Under the pieces are notes generated by a model. That model was not told the DNA's origin, did no database searches, and worked only from the letters and a program-made list of their open reading frames with translations. The position numbers and the translations under genes are program-made. 35,209 nt of DNA from Pseudomonas proteolytica (GTDB lineage: Bacteria > Pseudomonadota > Gammaproteobacteria > Pseudomonadales > Pseudomonadaceae): NCBI RefSeq assembly GCF_007858275.1, contig NZ_VFEV01000054.1, forward strand, positions 1-35,209, read 5' to 3'. This document shows positions 1 through 6,901 of the stretch, in pieces (position 1 is the first letter of the stretch; the number at the start of each line of letters is the position of its first letter).

Positions 1-52
1 CCCTAAACCCGGCCATCAGAGGTTTATCTGAAGAAACGCGGAGGGCTTTTTG

Positions 53-146
53 GGGCTGCTTCGCAGCCCAGCGCGGGGCAAGCCCGCTCGCCACTGGAGA
101 GTTGTGTAGATACCTACGGCCATCGCGGGCAAGCCCGGCTCCCACA
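53..146 (+). repeat. Composite REP repeat (copy A)
   Basis: A 42-nt REP unit (53-94) contains the hairpin GGGCTGCTTCGCAGCCC followed by GCAAGCCCGCTCGCCAC. It is followed by the 16-mer GTTGTGTAGATACCTA (101-116) and a second REP-type sequence (118-146). The same order occurs inverted at the far right end of the window, and the 42-nt unit recurs at 25192-25233 with one base change. It lies downstream of the leftmost gene and holds no coding sequence. Confidence 0.85.
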
Positions 147-169
147 ACGGTCTCCATACACAGGAAATT

Positions 170-1264
170 TTAGATATTGGCGCGCAGGATGCTGTCCGGC
201 AACGGCTCGCCCCGCTCGACACTGGCTGCAACAGCGTCAATCAGCTCCTCCAACTCATACCCTTGCCCGACCAGCCACGCATCGTCGTAATAGGTCGTGG
301 CATAACGCTCGCCCCCATCACACAGAATCGCCACGATAGACCCCGACTCTCCTGCCGCCTGCATCTGCTGCGCGGCAATCAACGCGCCAATCAGATTGGT
401 ACCGCTGGAACCCCCGACCCGCCGTCCCAAGCGTTGCGCCAGGTAATGCATGGCCGCTAACGACAAGGCATCCGGCACCTTGACCATCGCATCGATCACC
501 TTGGGCAGGAATGACGCTTCTACCCGTGGCCGGCCAATGCCCTCGATCCGCGAACCGCAGTCCAGGCGCAGGCTGGCGTCACCGGTCTGGTAATACTCGA
601 AGAACACCGAACGCTCGGCGTCGGCGCATAACACCCGGGTGCAATGCTGGCGATAACGCACATAACGCCCGAGGGTCGCGGTGGTACCGCCGGTACCCGG
701 GCTGGAAATCAGCCAGCTCGGCTCGGGATGCCGCTCGAAACGCAACTGCTGGAAGATCGACTCGGCAATATTGTTGTTCGCCCGCCAGTCGGTGGCCCGT
801 TCGGCGTAGGTGAACTGATCCATGAAGTGCCCGCCGCTTTCCTGCGCCAGGCGCTCGGATTCGGCGTAGATCTGCGTGGGATCCTGCACCAGATGGCTCT
901 TGCCGCCGTAAAAGGCGATCTGCGCAATCTTTTCCTGGGAGGTGGTGGCTGGCATCACCGCAATGAACGGCAGGCCCAACAAGCGCGCGAAGTACGCCTC
1001 GGAAATCGCCGTCGAGCCGCTGGAGGCTTCGATCACCGGCGCGCCCGGCTTGAGCCAGCCGTTGCACAGGGCATACAGGAACAAAGAGCGGGCCAACCGG
1101 TGCTTGAGGCTCCCGGTGGGGTGGCTGGACTCATCCTTGAAATACAACTCGATCCCCGGCAAACCCGGCAGCGGTAGGGGGATCAGGTGGGTGTCGGCGC
1201 TGCGCTGGAAGTCCGCTTCAATAATGCGGATGGCCTCTCGGGCCCACGGACGGTGGTCGCTCAT
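170..1264 (-). CDS. PLP-dependent cysteine synthase-like enzyme
   Basis: 364-aa fold-type II pyridoxal-phosphate enzyme of the cysteine synthase / cystathionine beta-synthase family. Visible signatures: the PLP Schiff-base lysine K54 in SSHPTGSLKHR, the substrate-carboxylate loop SSGSTA (81-86), and the phosphate-binding glycine loop SPGTGGTTA (188-196). It is longer than a typical CysK/CysM (about 300-320 aa), with extra sequence after the core and a C-terminal extension after residue 330. That fits the subgroup annotated simply as PLP-dependent cysteine synthase family in Pseudomonas, so the exact beta-substituted substrate is unknown. The ATG at 1264 follows a weak GGAACCTGAG. It is divergent from nhaA across a 200-bp AT-rich gap. 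Family assignment is firm; the physiological reaction is not. Confidence 0.85.
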   Translation of the reverse strand: MSDHRPWAREAIRIIEADFQRSADTHLIPLPLPGLPGIELYFKDESSHPTGSLKHRLARSLFLYALCNGWLKPGAPVIEASSGSTAISEAYFARLLGLPFIAVMPATTSQEKIAQIAFYGGKSHLVQDPTQIYAESERLAQESGGHFMDQFTYAERATDWRANNNIAESIFQQLRFERHPEPSWLISSPGTGGTTATLGRYVRYRQHCTRVLCADAERSVFFEYYQTGDASLRLDCGSRIEGIGRPRVEASFLPKVIDAMVKVPDALSLAAMHYLAQRLGRRVGGSSGTNLIGALIAAQQMQAAGESGSIVAILCDGGERYATTYYDDAWLVGQGYELEELIDAVAASVERGEPLPDSILRANI

Positions 1265-1362
1265 GCTCAGGTTCCATTAAGTTTTCAGGCTTGATCTTAA
1301 GGACTTTCCTACACTGCACACAGATACAGTCATGACTCAATTCGATACACAATTGCCAGGCT

Positions 1363-1393
1363 TTGACGCAATCCATACAACAGCGCTTTTATA
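1363..1393 (+). promoter_or_regulatory. Possible sigma70-type promoter for nhaA
   Basis: TTGACG at 1363-1368 and TTTATA at 1388-1393 are separated by 19 bp, in an AT-rich stretch (1380-1432) that contrasts with the GC-rich surroundings and lies about 90 bp upstream of the nhaA start. The spacing is suboptimal, so this is a candidate only. Confidence 0.25.
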
Positions 1394-1480
1394 TAACAAA
1401 AAAGAATATAACTTTTGTTTTAACAACTAACAGTACGGGTTAGGGTACGCCCCTATTGAACTTTGATTGGAGAGCATCCC

Positions 1481-2668
1481 TTGCCTCTGCGTAGCACGTT
1501 TACCCGTTTCTTCCAGCTCGAAGCGGCCAGTGGTCTGTTACTGATCGCTGCGGCCGCCTTGGCCCTGATCATCAACAATTCGCCGCTGTCCTCGTTCTAT
1601 AACAGCTTTCTTGAAGTGCCCGTCGCCGTCCAGATCGGCGCCCTGCAAATCGCCAAGCCTTCACTGCTATGGATCAACGACGGCCTGATGGCCCTGTTCT
1701 TCCTGCTGATCGGCCTGGAGGTCAAGCGCGAGTTGCTCGACGGCCACCTGTCCAAGCCCTCCCAGGTCGTACTGCCAGGCGCAGCGGCTATCGGCGGCAT
1801 GGTGGTGCCGGCGCTGATCTACTGGGCGCTGAACAAGGATAACCCGGCGGCGCTGGGCGGCTGGGCCATCCCGATGGCCACCGATATCGCCTTTGCCCTG
1901 GGCGTGCTGGCACTGCTGGGCAAGCGTGTCCCGGTGTCGCTGAAGCTGTTCCTGATGACCCTGGCGATCATTGATGACTTGGGCGCCATCATTGTCATCG
2001 CGATTTTCTACTCCGGCGACCTGTCCACCGCGTCGCTGGCAGGCGCTGGCGCGTGCCTTGTCGCGCTGATAGCCATGAACCGCCTGGGGGTGGTGAAGCT
2101 CGGGCCCTATCTGATCATCGGCCTGATCCTGTGGGTCTGCGTACTCAAGAGTGGTGTGCACGCAACCCTGGCCGGCGTCACCCTGGCGTTCTGCATTCCG
2201 CTGCGCACCAAGAACGCCGAGCCATCGCCCCTGCTGGGCCTGGAACACGCCCTGCACCCCTGGGTGGCGTACGGCATCCTGCCGCTGTTCGCGTTTGCCA
2301 ACGCTGGTGTGTCCCTGGCCGGGGTCAACCTTGAAAGTTTCACCCACCATGTACCTATGGGTATCGCCGCAGGCCTGCTGGTGGGCAAGACCGTCGGTGT
2401 GTTTGGCCTGACCTGGCTCGCGGTGAAAACCGGCCTTGCGGCCCTGCCGACTGGCGCCAATTGGGGCCAAGTCATGGGCGTGGCCATCCTGTGTGGTATC
2501 GGCTTCACCATGAGCCTGTTTGTCGGTTCGCTGGCGTTCGTACCAGGCAGTAGCGAATACGCCGGGATGGACCGGATGGGCATTCTCACCGGTTCGATCC
2601 TTGCTGCATTGATTGGTTATGCAGTGACGGCGATGGCCAGTCGCAAGCAGGTGACGGTCAACGCGTAA
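1481..2668 (+). CDS. nhaA: Na+/H+ antiporter NhaA
   Basis: Inner-membrane electrogenic antiporter that exports Na+ or Li+ in exchange for protons, used in salt and alkaline pH tolerance. The protein is about 395 aa and strongly hydrophobic with about 12 predicted membrane segments, the usual NhaA length. Hallmarks: MATDIAFALGVLALLGKRVP, which holds the aspartate equivalent to E. coli D133, and LAIIDDLGAI, whose DD pair matches the Na+-binding D163/D164. I choose the TTG at 1481 (protein starting MPLRSTFTRFF) because GGAGAG at 1469-1474 sits 6 nt upstream. An in-frame TTG at 1463 would put the Shine-Dalgarno inside the gene. A strong terminator follows directly. Divergent from the PLP enzyme, so it is transcribed alone. 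Confidence 0.95.
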   Translation: MPLRSTFTRFFQLEAASGLLLIAAAALALIINNSPLSSFYNSFLEVPVAVQIGALQIAKPSLLWINDGLMALFFLLIGLEVKRELLDGHLSKPSQVVLPGAAAIGGMVVPALIYWALNKDNPAALGGWAIPMATDIAFALGVLALLGKRVPVSLKLFLMTLAIIDDLGAIIVIAIFYSGDLSTASLAGAGACLVALIAMNRLGVVKLGPYLIIGLILWVCVLKSGVHATLAGVTLAFCIPLRTKNAEPSPLLGLEHALHPWVAYGILPLFAFANAGVSLAGVNLESFTHHVPMGIAAGLLVGKTVGVFGLTWLAVKTGLAALPTGANWGQVMGVAILCGIGFTMSLFVGSLAFVPGSSEYAGMDRMGILTGSILAALIGYAVTAMASRKQVTVNA

Positions 2669-2676
2669 CGCGTAAC

Positions 2677-2702
2677 GAGGGGGCAGGCTTTCCTGCCCCC
2701 TC
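2677..2702 (+). terminator. Rho-independent terminator after nhaA
   Basis: An 11-bp perfect stem (GAGGGGGCAGG, 2677-2687, pairing with 2692-2702) with a CTTT loop, followed by ATTCTTT. It begins 8 nt after the nhaA stop codon and marks the left edge of the accessory island. Confidence 0.85.
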
Positions 2703-2776
2703 ATTCTTTAAGCCTCTTCTCCCCTCGCTTACAGCACCTTCCTACATTTTTTCTCGTGCTCCTCCCATAACGTCGC

Positions 2777-2800
2777 ACATCCGACTTCAAGAACGGATGT
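2777..2800. promoter_or_regulatory. Inverted repeat upstream of the bacteriocin-like gene
   Basis: ACATCCG (2777-2783) and CGGATGT (2794-2800) form a perfect 7-bp inverted repeat with a 10-nt spacer, 28 bp upstream of the start codon. It could be an operator or a leader hairpin. No SOS (LexA) box or clear P-box of pyocin promoters was recognised here. Confidence 0.3.
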
Positions 2801-2827
2801 CGCGGTGTAACTCGCCAGGAGGGCATG

Positions 2828-3322
2828 ATGGCCAACAACCAAGACAGACCGCAGGTCTGGCGCTCCTACGGGACCGGCACCGGTGGCTATCGCCGCCTGG
2901 AACCTATGAACGAGCGCGAACTGGCGGCCCGCGAGGCGCTCCAGCAACCCTACAACGCAATGCTCGCACGCCAGCAGGCCTACGAAGCAAAGCTTCAGCC
3001 TACGTCAGAACCGACCCTGGCTCCTGTCGTCGGGTGCGTTTTCGCCAAGTCCTGCAACTTGCCGGACGCCATCATCAGCTACAACAACCCGTCTGGTTAC
3101 ATTCCCCTGGAGCGCCTCGCAGACTATGGCGAACATGCGGTGCTGGGCCTGGTCGCACGCCTAGTAGGTATCGACCCACAGACAAAGATAGATCGCACCA
3201 CAGATGAGCTTTACCACGGCCATGTGAGGTCTTGGGAAGAGCTTCATCAAGACATGAAAAATGCGCTGATAAAAGCGGGTAAAACCAACCGCAAAGGAAA
3301 AACTCTCGGAGCAGAAAAATGA
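2828..3322 (+). CDS. Truncated S-type pyocin-like bacteriocin
   Basis: 164-aa protein. Residues 67-101 contain GCVFAKSCNLPD followed by YNNPSGYIPLERLADYG, which I recognise as the conserved head found before the translocation region in Pseudomonas S-type pyocin and colicin-like toxins. In full-length relatives this head is followed by several hundred residues. Here it passes directly into a basic 55-residue tail (110-164, rich in K/E, ending KTNRKGKTLGAEK) that I do not recognise. GC content drops from 42/60 in the head (2881-2940) to 25/60 in the tail (3241-3300). The start at 2828 is preferred over 2825 because AGGAGG (2817-2822) is then 5 nt away. The stop overlaps the next ATG (ATGA), as in toxin-immunity pairs. 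It is either a deletion remnant or a minimal toxin; activity is unknown. Confidence 0.6.
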   Translation: MANNQDRPQVWRSYGTGTGGYRRLEPMNERELAAREALQQPYNAMLARQQAYEAKLQPTSEPTLAPVVGCVFAKSCNLPDAIISYNNPSGYIPLERLADYGEHAVLGLVARLVGIDPQTKIDRTTDELYHGHVRSWEELHQDMKNALIKAGKTNRKGKTLGAEK

Positions 3323-3654
3323 ACATCCACTATCACGACCCGGATATGAGCCATGAGGAAGCAGTAAGTAGTCTTGCCGCTGGAGACGAACGAAAGGTAG
3401 CAACTGCACTGATTTCTATCGGGCTTAATGAAAAAAATAGCGCCTGGGCTCAGGAGACCTGCTTAGAACATATAAGTCATGACAACCAAGCGATTGCCTC
3501 AGCTGCCATAGTCGCTGTAGGTCATATAGCGCGTCGATTCAGAACATTGGACACCGCTAAGGTGTCTGCGGCAATGCACCAGGCTGGGCAAAAACACCCA
3601 TCACTGAGCGGCGTGATAAGTAGCGCGCGAGATGACATCGAAATATTCACCTGA
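3319..3654 (+). CDS. Putative immunity protein, HEAT-like
   Basis: 111-aa acidic, predominantly helical protein starting MNIHYHDPDMSHEEAV. Repeated helical segments (VATALISIGLN, ASAAIVAVGHIARR, KVSAAMHQAG) resemble short HEAT-type repeats. I recall related small proteins beginning with a HDPDMS-like motif beside contact-dependent or bacteriocin toxins in enterobacteria and pseudomonads, where they act as immunity proteins. The ATG overlaps the stop of the pyocin-like gene (ATGA), implying translational coupling. Base composition is low (26/60 GC at 3421-3480), like the toxin tail upstream and unlike the surrounding core genome. The immunity role is inferred from position and family resemblance. 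It should be cytoplasmic: no signal peptide or membrane segment is visible. Confidence 0.6.
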   Translation: MNIHYHDPDMSHEEAVSSLAAGDERKVATALISIGLNEKNSAWAQETCLEHISHDNQAIASAAIVAVGHIARRFRTLDTAKVSAAMHQAGQKHPSLSGVISSARDDIEIFT

Positions 3655-3712
3655 TCGCTCCCTCCAACCCGTCACTCAATCTGAGAGTTTTTCCTTCACG
3701 GCGCCCCTTTAA

Positions 3713-3856
3713 CCAGTAAAAAGATGGAGCCCGTCGATGGTTACAACATATCCCGGCAGTAAACTTGGAGGTGAGCTAGAGCCGTTAATAATCAAATCCA
3801 TCTCCACGAAAATCCAAAAAAAGAAAAAAGAGTCGCACCATGAGATATCTGATTGA
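3713..3856 (+). pseudogene. Candidate toxin C-terminal remnant
   Basis: Frame open from just after the stop at 3710-3712 to TGA at 3854-3856. It encodes about 47 residues (first ATG at 3737), reading PVKRWSPSM, then VTTYPGSKLGGELEPL, then a Lys-rich end. It overlaps the start of the next gene by 17 nt. A basic C-terminal tail overlapping an immunity-like gene is what remains when a polymorphic toxin module is displaced (orphan toxin tail plus immunity). The stretch is AT-rich (22/60 GC at 3781-3840) and has no good ribosome-binding site of its own. Coding origin is an inference from frame and context; it could also be an untranslated leader. Confidence 0.35.
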
Positions 3857-4070
3857 AGCCTTCGATAAGGTTACTGACCTCCAAGTGTTTGTAATCGAGC
3901 TACCTCATGGGTGCGAGGACAAGTTGAAAACCATAATGCAATGGTCCGAAGAGCAACACGGCTGGGAGGGCTACAACCTGACCCCCGCTCAACTGACGGC
4001 TATAGAAACCTTAGCCGGCAGAGTGATAAATGACTCTATTCATCACTTCCAACTTACCTGCAACGTTTAA
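3840..4070 (+). CDS. DUF7683-like small protein, putative immunity
   Basis: 76-aa protein beginning MRYLIEAFDKVTDLQVFVIELP, with a GWEGYNLTPAQLTAIETLAG segment near residues 42-61 and ending FQLTCNV. This matches my memory of the small DUF7683 family, which in Pseudomonas often lies next to colicin/S-type pyocin genes. It is acidic (many E/D), cytoplasmic, with no signal peptide. The only Shine-Dalgarno candidate is a weak AAGAG in the A-rich stretch before the start, so translation may depend on coupling to the overlapping upstream remnant. A bidirectional terminator follows. Function as an orphan immunity protein is inferred from family context; the family has no established biochemical role that I know of. 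Confidence 0.6.
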   Translation: MRYLIEAFDKVTDLQVFVIELPHGCEDKLKTIMQWSEEQHGWEGYNLTPAQLTAIETLAGRVINDSIHHFQLTCNV

Positions 4071-4126
4071 CGCGCCCGCCCGAAATTAAAAATCATATTA
4101 AGAAAATCCGTAGCCGAACTAAAAAA

Positions 4127-4152
4127 ACCCCGACCAGTCACCCGGTCGGGGT
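4127..4152. terminator. Bidirectional terminator
   Basis: Perfect 9-bp stem ACCCCGACC (4127-4135) / GGTCGGGGT (4144-4152) with an A-run on its left and TTTTTCTTT on its right, so it can end transcripts from both sides. It separates the immunity-like gene from the convergent lipoprotein gene and marks the right edge of the island. Confidence 0.85.
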
Positions 4153-4173
4153 TTTTCTTTTACTGTATGACGC

Positions 4174-4638
4174 TTAGCGGGTAACGCGGCTGGTCCCGTC
4201 TACGGTCATGATGCGCACGCGGTCGCCGATGCGGAAAATCTCGTTTTCCTGCACGGCCTGGACGTAGGCGCGCATGCTGCCGTCGTCTTCGCGCACGGTG
4301 ATTTCAACGCCCTGGGTGCGGGTCAGGCCTTCTTCGGTGGCCGAGCCCAGCAGGCCGCCCGCCACGGCACCGATAACGGCGGTGACGATGCTGCCGCGAC
4401 CGCCGCCGATGGCGCTACCACCAACACCGCCGATGACTGCGCCTGCTGCGCCGCCGATTGGGGTCTTGGTGCCTTCGATCTTGACCGGACGCAGGGATTC
4501 AATGGTGCCCATGCGCACGCTCTGCACGCGACGGGCTTCGTCACGGGAATACGAGTCGCCGGTCAAACTGGAGGCGCAGCCACCCAGCAGCAACGACATG
4601 GTGGTAAAGCAGGCAACCAGCAGAACAGACTTACGCAT
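4174..4638 (-). CDS. Glycine-zipper 2TM outer-membrane lipoprotein
   Basis: 154-aa lipoprotein of the SlyB / 17-kDa surface antigen type. A signal peptide ends in the lipobox LLGGC with acylated Cys21. Residues about 62-100 form a glycine zipper (GGAAGAVIGGVGGSAIGG, then IGAVAGGLLG), two short Gly-rich helices thought to insert in the membrane. The C-terminal domain (about 107-154) is a small beta domain with EITVREDDG and FRIGDRVRIM. The start at 4638 (MRKSVLL) is chosen because a GGAG lies 8 nt upstream at 4647-4650; a longer in-frame reading from 4722 lacks a signal-peptide-like N-terminus. Likely envelope structural or stress role. It stands alone, convergent with the bacteriocin island. 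Confidence 0.9.
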   Translation of the reverse strand: MRKSVLLVACFTTMSLLLGGCASSLTGDSYSRDEARRVQSVRMGTIESLRPVKIEGTKTPIGGAAGAVIGGVGGSAIGGGRGSIVTAVIGAVAGGLLGSATEEGLTRTQGVEITVREDDGSMRAYVQAVQENEIFRIGDRVRIMTVDGTSRVTR

Positions 4639-4795
4639 AGCATCAACTCCAAAGGACATATCTTTATTAGACTCCGCTGCTTGACGCCTGTCACGGCACG
4701 GCCCGGAGAAAATTGCTTTCATTCAGCCCCAGTACAGACAGGCTGTACCGCAAAAACAGACAAACGGTAGCACCTGCACCCAGACAAGGAATTTC

Positions 4796-5032
4796 ATGGA
4801 CTACTTCATCATTGTAGCTACCACCGCAGCCGGCCTGTATTTCCATTGGTGGCTGTACCGGCGGATCAAGCGCTGGGTAGACCGCGACCTGGCGCTGTCA
4901 CTGGCAGGAGACGATCAGCACAAGCGCAACTTTATGCTGCAACAGTTGGACCGCGCCAAGGCTGAGAAGGTCAAGCGGAAGGACTTGCCACAGTGGCTGC
5001 AGGACGCAGCACGGCAATATGAGGTCAAGTAG
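4796..5032 (+). CDS. Small single-pass membrane protein
   Basis: 78-aa protein with an N-terminal hydrophobic helix (residues 3-20, FIIVATTAAGLYFHWWLY) followed by a basic, amphipathic cytoplasmic segment (RRIKRWVDRDL, then a K/R-rich helix KAEKVKRKDLPQWLQDAARQYE). An AAGGAA Shine-Dalgarno precedes the ATG. It is divergent from the glycine-zipper gene and convergent with pdxH. I recognise it only as a conserved hypothetical protein retained beside pdxH in Pseudomonas; function unknown. By the positive-inside rule the C-terminus is cytoplasmic. Confidence 0.75.
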   Translation: MDYFIIVATTAAGLYFHWWLYRRIKRWVDRDLALSLAGDDQHKRNFMLQQLDRAKAEKVKRKDLPQWLQDAARQYEVK

Positions 5033-5036
5033 AGGC

Positions 5037-5064
5037 TGTAGGAGTCGGCTAGCCGGCTCCTACA
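5037..5064. repeat. Palindromic REP-like hairpin between convergent genes
   Basis: TGTAGGAGTCGGCT (5037-5050) is followed immediately by AGCCGGCTCCTACA (5051-5064), a near-perfect 28-nt palindrome with one G-T wobble. It lies between the converging 78-aa gene and pdxH and may serve both as 3' end. The GTAGGAG/CTCCTAC ends recur in the repeats near 16.4, 17.2 and 18.0 kb. Confidence 0.8.
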
Positions 5065-5076
5065 AGTATGACGTTT

Positions 5077-5724
5077 TCAGGGTGCCAATCGCTCGCGTGT
5101 CCAGTCGGCACCCTGCAAACGATAGTTCAAGCGATCATGCAGGCGACTTGCCCTGCCCTGCCAGAACTCGATGCGCTCCGGCAGCAGGCGATAACCACCC
5201 CAGTGTTCCGGACAATCCGGCTGGGTCTCGCTGAAACGCTGTTCGGTCAGCGTGAGCAGGTCCTGCAACTGCTGGCGATCGCGGATCACCTGGCTTTGCG
5301 GGGAAGCCCAGGCGCCGATACGGCTGCCCAGTGGGCGTACTTGATAGTAGGCGTCCGACTCCTCGGGCGTGACCTTGACCACCCGACCCTCGATACGCAC
5401 CTGGCGCTCCAGGGTCGGCCAGAAGAAGGTCATGGCAGCAAACGGGCGGGCTGCCATTTGCTGGCCCTTGGCGCTCTGGTAGTTGGTGAAGAAGGTAAAG
5501 CCCTGAGCATCCAGCCCCTTGAGCAGCAGGACGCGGCAGTGAGGCCGGCCCTCCTGGTCGACGGTCGCCAGGGTCATGGCATTGGCCTCGACCGGCGGTT
5601 GCTCGGTCTTGACCGCGTCGTTGAACCACTGGTGGAACAAGGCAAACGGCTCGGCCGGGGCCTGGGCCTCGCTCAAACCGTCCCGTGTGTAGTCACGGCG
5701 CATATCAGCCAGTGCCTGGGTCAT
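5077..5724 (-). CDS. pdxH: Pyridoxamine 5'-phosphate oxidase
   Basis: 215-aa FMN enzyme that oxidises pyridoxine 5'-phosphate or pyridoxamine 5'-phosphate to pyridoxal 5'-phosphate, the last step of de novo synthesis and salvage of vitamin B6. Length matches the family. Recognisable segments: EANAMTLATVDQEGRPHCR (FMN-binding beta strands), LLKGLDAQGFTFFTNYQS, FFWPTLERQVRIEGRVVKV, the motif RPLGSRIGAWASPQS, and the C-terminal YRLLPERIEFWQGRASRLHDR and ERLAP. It is downstream of the OmpA-like gene with a 27-nt gap and an AAGGA before the ATG, so co-transcription is possible. The hairpin at 5037-5064 follows its stop codon. Confidence 0.97.
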   Translation of the reverse strand: MTQALADMRRDYTRDGLSEAQAPAEPFALFHQWFNDAVKTEQPPVEANAMTLATVDQEGRPHCRVLLLKGLDAQGFTFFTNYQSAKGQQMAARPFAAMTFFWPTLERQVRIEGRVVKVTPEESDAYYQVRPLGSRIGAWASPQSQVIRDRQQLQDLLTLTEQRFSETQPDCPEHWGGYRLLPERIEFWQGRASRLHDRLNYRLQGADWTRERLAP

Positions 5725-5751
5725 GCGGCTTTATCCTTCATGCTCAACTGC

Positions 5752-6762
5752 TCAGTTTTTCGCCTGGTCGTTTGCAGCTACTTTTTTCGCTGGCGTTGCA
5801 GCCTTGGCAGCAGCTGGCTTTTTGGCTGCTGGCTTGGCGGCCGCTTTTTTCGCCGCTGGCTTGGCGGCGGCCTTCTTGGCAGGTGCTTTCTTGGCGGCAA
5901 CCGCTTTCTTGGCGACCGGCGCTGGGGCAACCACGTCCTGTACCGCAACCATTTCTGGCTTCGGCGGGTTTGGCGAGTTGTACTTGCTCAGCAGTGCCAG
6001 CATGGTAGTGCGCTGGGTGAACATGATTTCCATGCGACGGTTCAGGGCACGGCCCTGGGTGCTGTCGTTGGCAGCGCGAGGCATCAGGTCACCCATGCCA
6101 CGCAACATCAAGCGGTCCTGCTTCAAGCCACTGAGGCTGAAGATCGACGCGATGGACTGGGCACGCTCTTTGGTCAGGGGCTGGTTTTGCACGGTGTCGA
6201 TATGACCAAGCACCAGCACGGCGGTCTTTGGATCGCTTTCAACGGCTTTGGCCACACGGGTGAACGGACCCAAGGTCACTGGCAGCAACATCGCCGGGCG
6301 TTTCGGGTTGTAGGAGCCATCGACCGGGGCTATCACCACCAGAACATTGTCGCGACGCTCCAGTTGCAGGTTGCTGTCCTTGATCGCGGCGCGCAGGCGC
6401 GGCTCGTAGTCGTCCAGCCAGGCCTGGGTGATTTTCGGGTCTGGCATCGGGATGTTGGTCACATCGACTTTGCTTAGGGGTTTTGGCTTGCTTTCAAACG
6501 GCCACCACCATTTGGTGTCGGTTTCAGTCTTGGCGACTACCGGGGCCGCAGATGGAGCCGGCGTTGCCGCCTGCAGGTCGGCCTTAAGATCGGCCTTGGC
6601 GTCAGCCGCCTTGGCATCGGCTTTGGCAGTAACGTCCTTGGTCGCCGACTTGTCGAACCCGAATGACCACCAATGCTCGCCAGACGCATCATTTTGTGGA
6701 GTTTGTGCACAGCCAGTAATAGTTAGGCAGAGCGCCAGTGCCAAGGACTTGTTCGATAACAT
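5752..6762 (-). CDS. OmpA-family lipoprotein with Lys/Ala-rich tail
   Basis: 336-aa envelope protein. The signal peptide ends in the lipobox TITGC (Cys18), so it is probably a lipoprotein. Residues 40-65 are a charged Ala/Lys/Asp segment. Residues about 139-250 are an OmpA C-terminal-like peptidoglycan-binding domain, with VLVLGHIDTV, the LTKERAQSI helix in place of the usual NxxLSxxRA, and GRALNRRMEI. Residues about 284-336 are a low-complexity tail of tandem AKKAxAKPAAKK units, like AlgP or histone H1, strongly basic. That tail is unusual on an outer-membrane lipoprotein. It could bind teichoic-free anionic envelope polymers, LPS or DNA, or stay disordered; none of this is shown by sequence. 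Located just upstream of pdxH on the same strand. Confidence 0.88.
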   Translation of the reverse strand: MLSNKSLALALCLTITGCAQTPQNDASGEHWWSFGFDKSATKDVTAKADAKAADAKADLKADLQAATPAPSAAPVVAKTETDTKWWWPFESKPKPLSKVDVTNIPMPDPKITQAWLDDYEPRLRAAIKDSNLQLERRDNVLVVIAPVDGSYNPKRPAMLLPVTLGPFTRVAKAVESDPKTAVLVLGHIDTVQNQPLTKERAQSIASIFSLSGLKQDRLMLRGMGDLMPRAANDSTQGRALNRRMEIMFTQRTTMLALLSKYNSPNPPKPEMVAVQDVVAPAPVAKKAVAAKKAPAKKAAAKPAAKKAAAKPAAKKPAAAKAATPAKKVAANDQAKN

Positions 6763-6901
6763 GAGATATCCACAAAATGAGAAAACACAGGGGTCTGGAT
6801 GACCCGTTAAACAGACGCTTCACGAAGTTTAAAGTAACAATACTTTTCAAGCGCCTTTTGTAGGTGCCTTTTTAACAAAAAAACGCCGGACGGCAAGCTA
6901 T

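Noticed and set aside
1667..2704. Long open frame antisense to nhaA (345 codons).
   Set aside because: It is a GC-rich shadow of nhaA with biased amino acid composition (Gln, His, Arg) and no recognisable domain.
5068..6477. 469-codon open frame on the plus strand across pdxH and the OmpA-like gene.
   Set aside because: It spans the antisense of two well-supported genes and encodes low-complexity Leu/Trp/Arg sequence from the Lys/Ala repeat complement.
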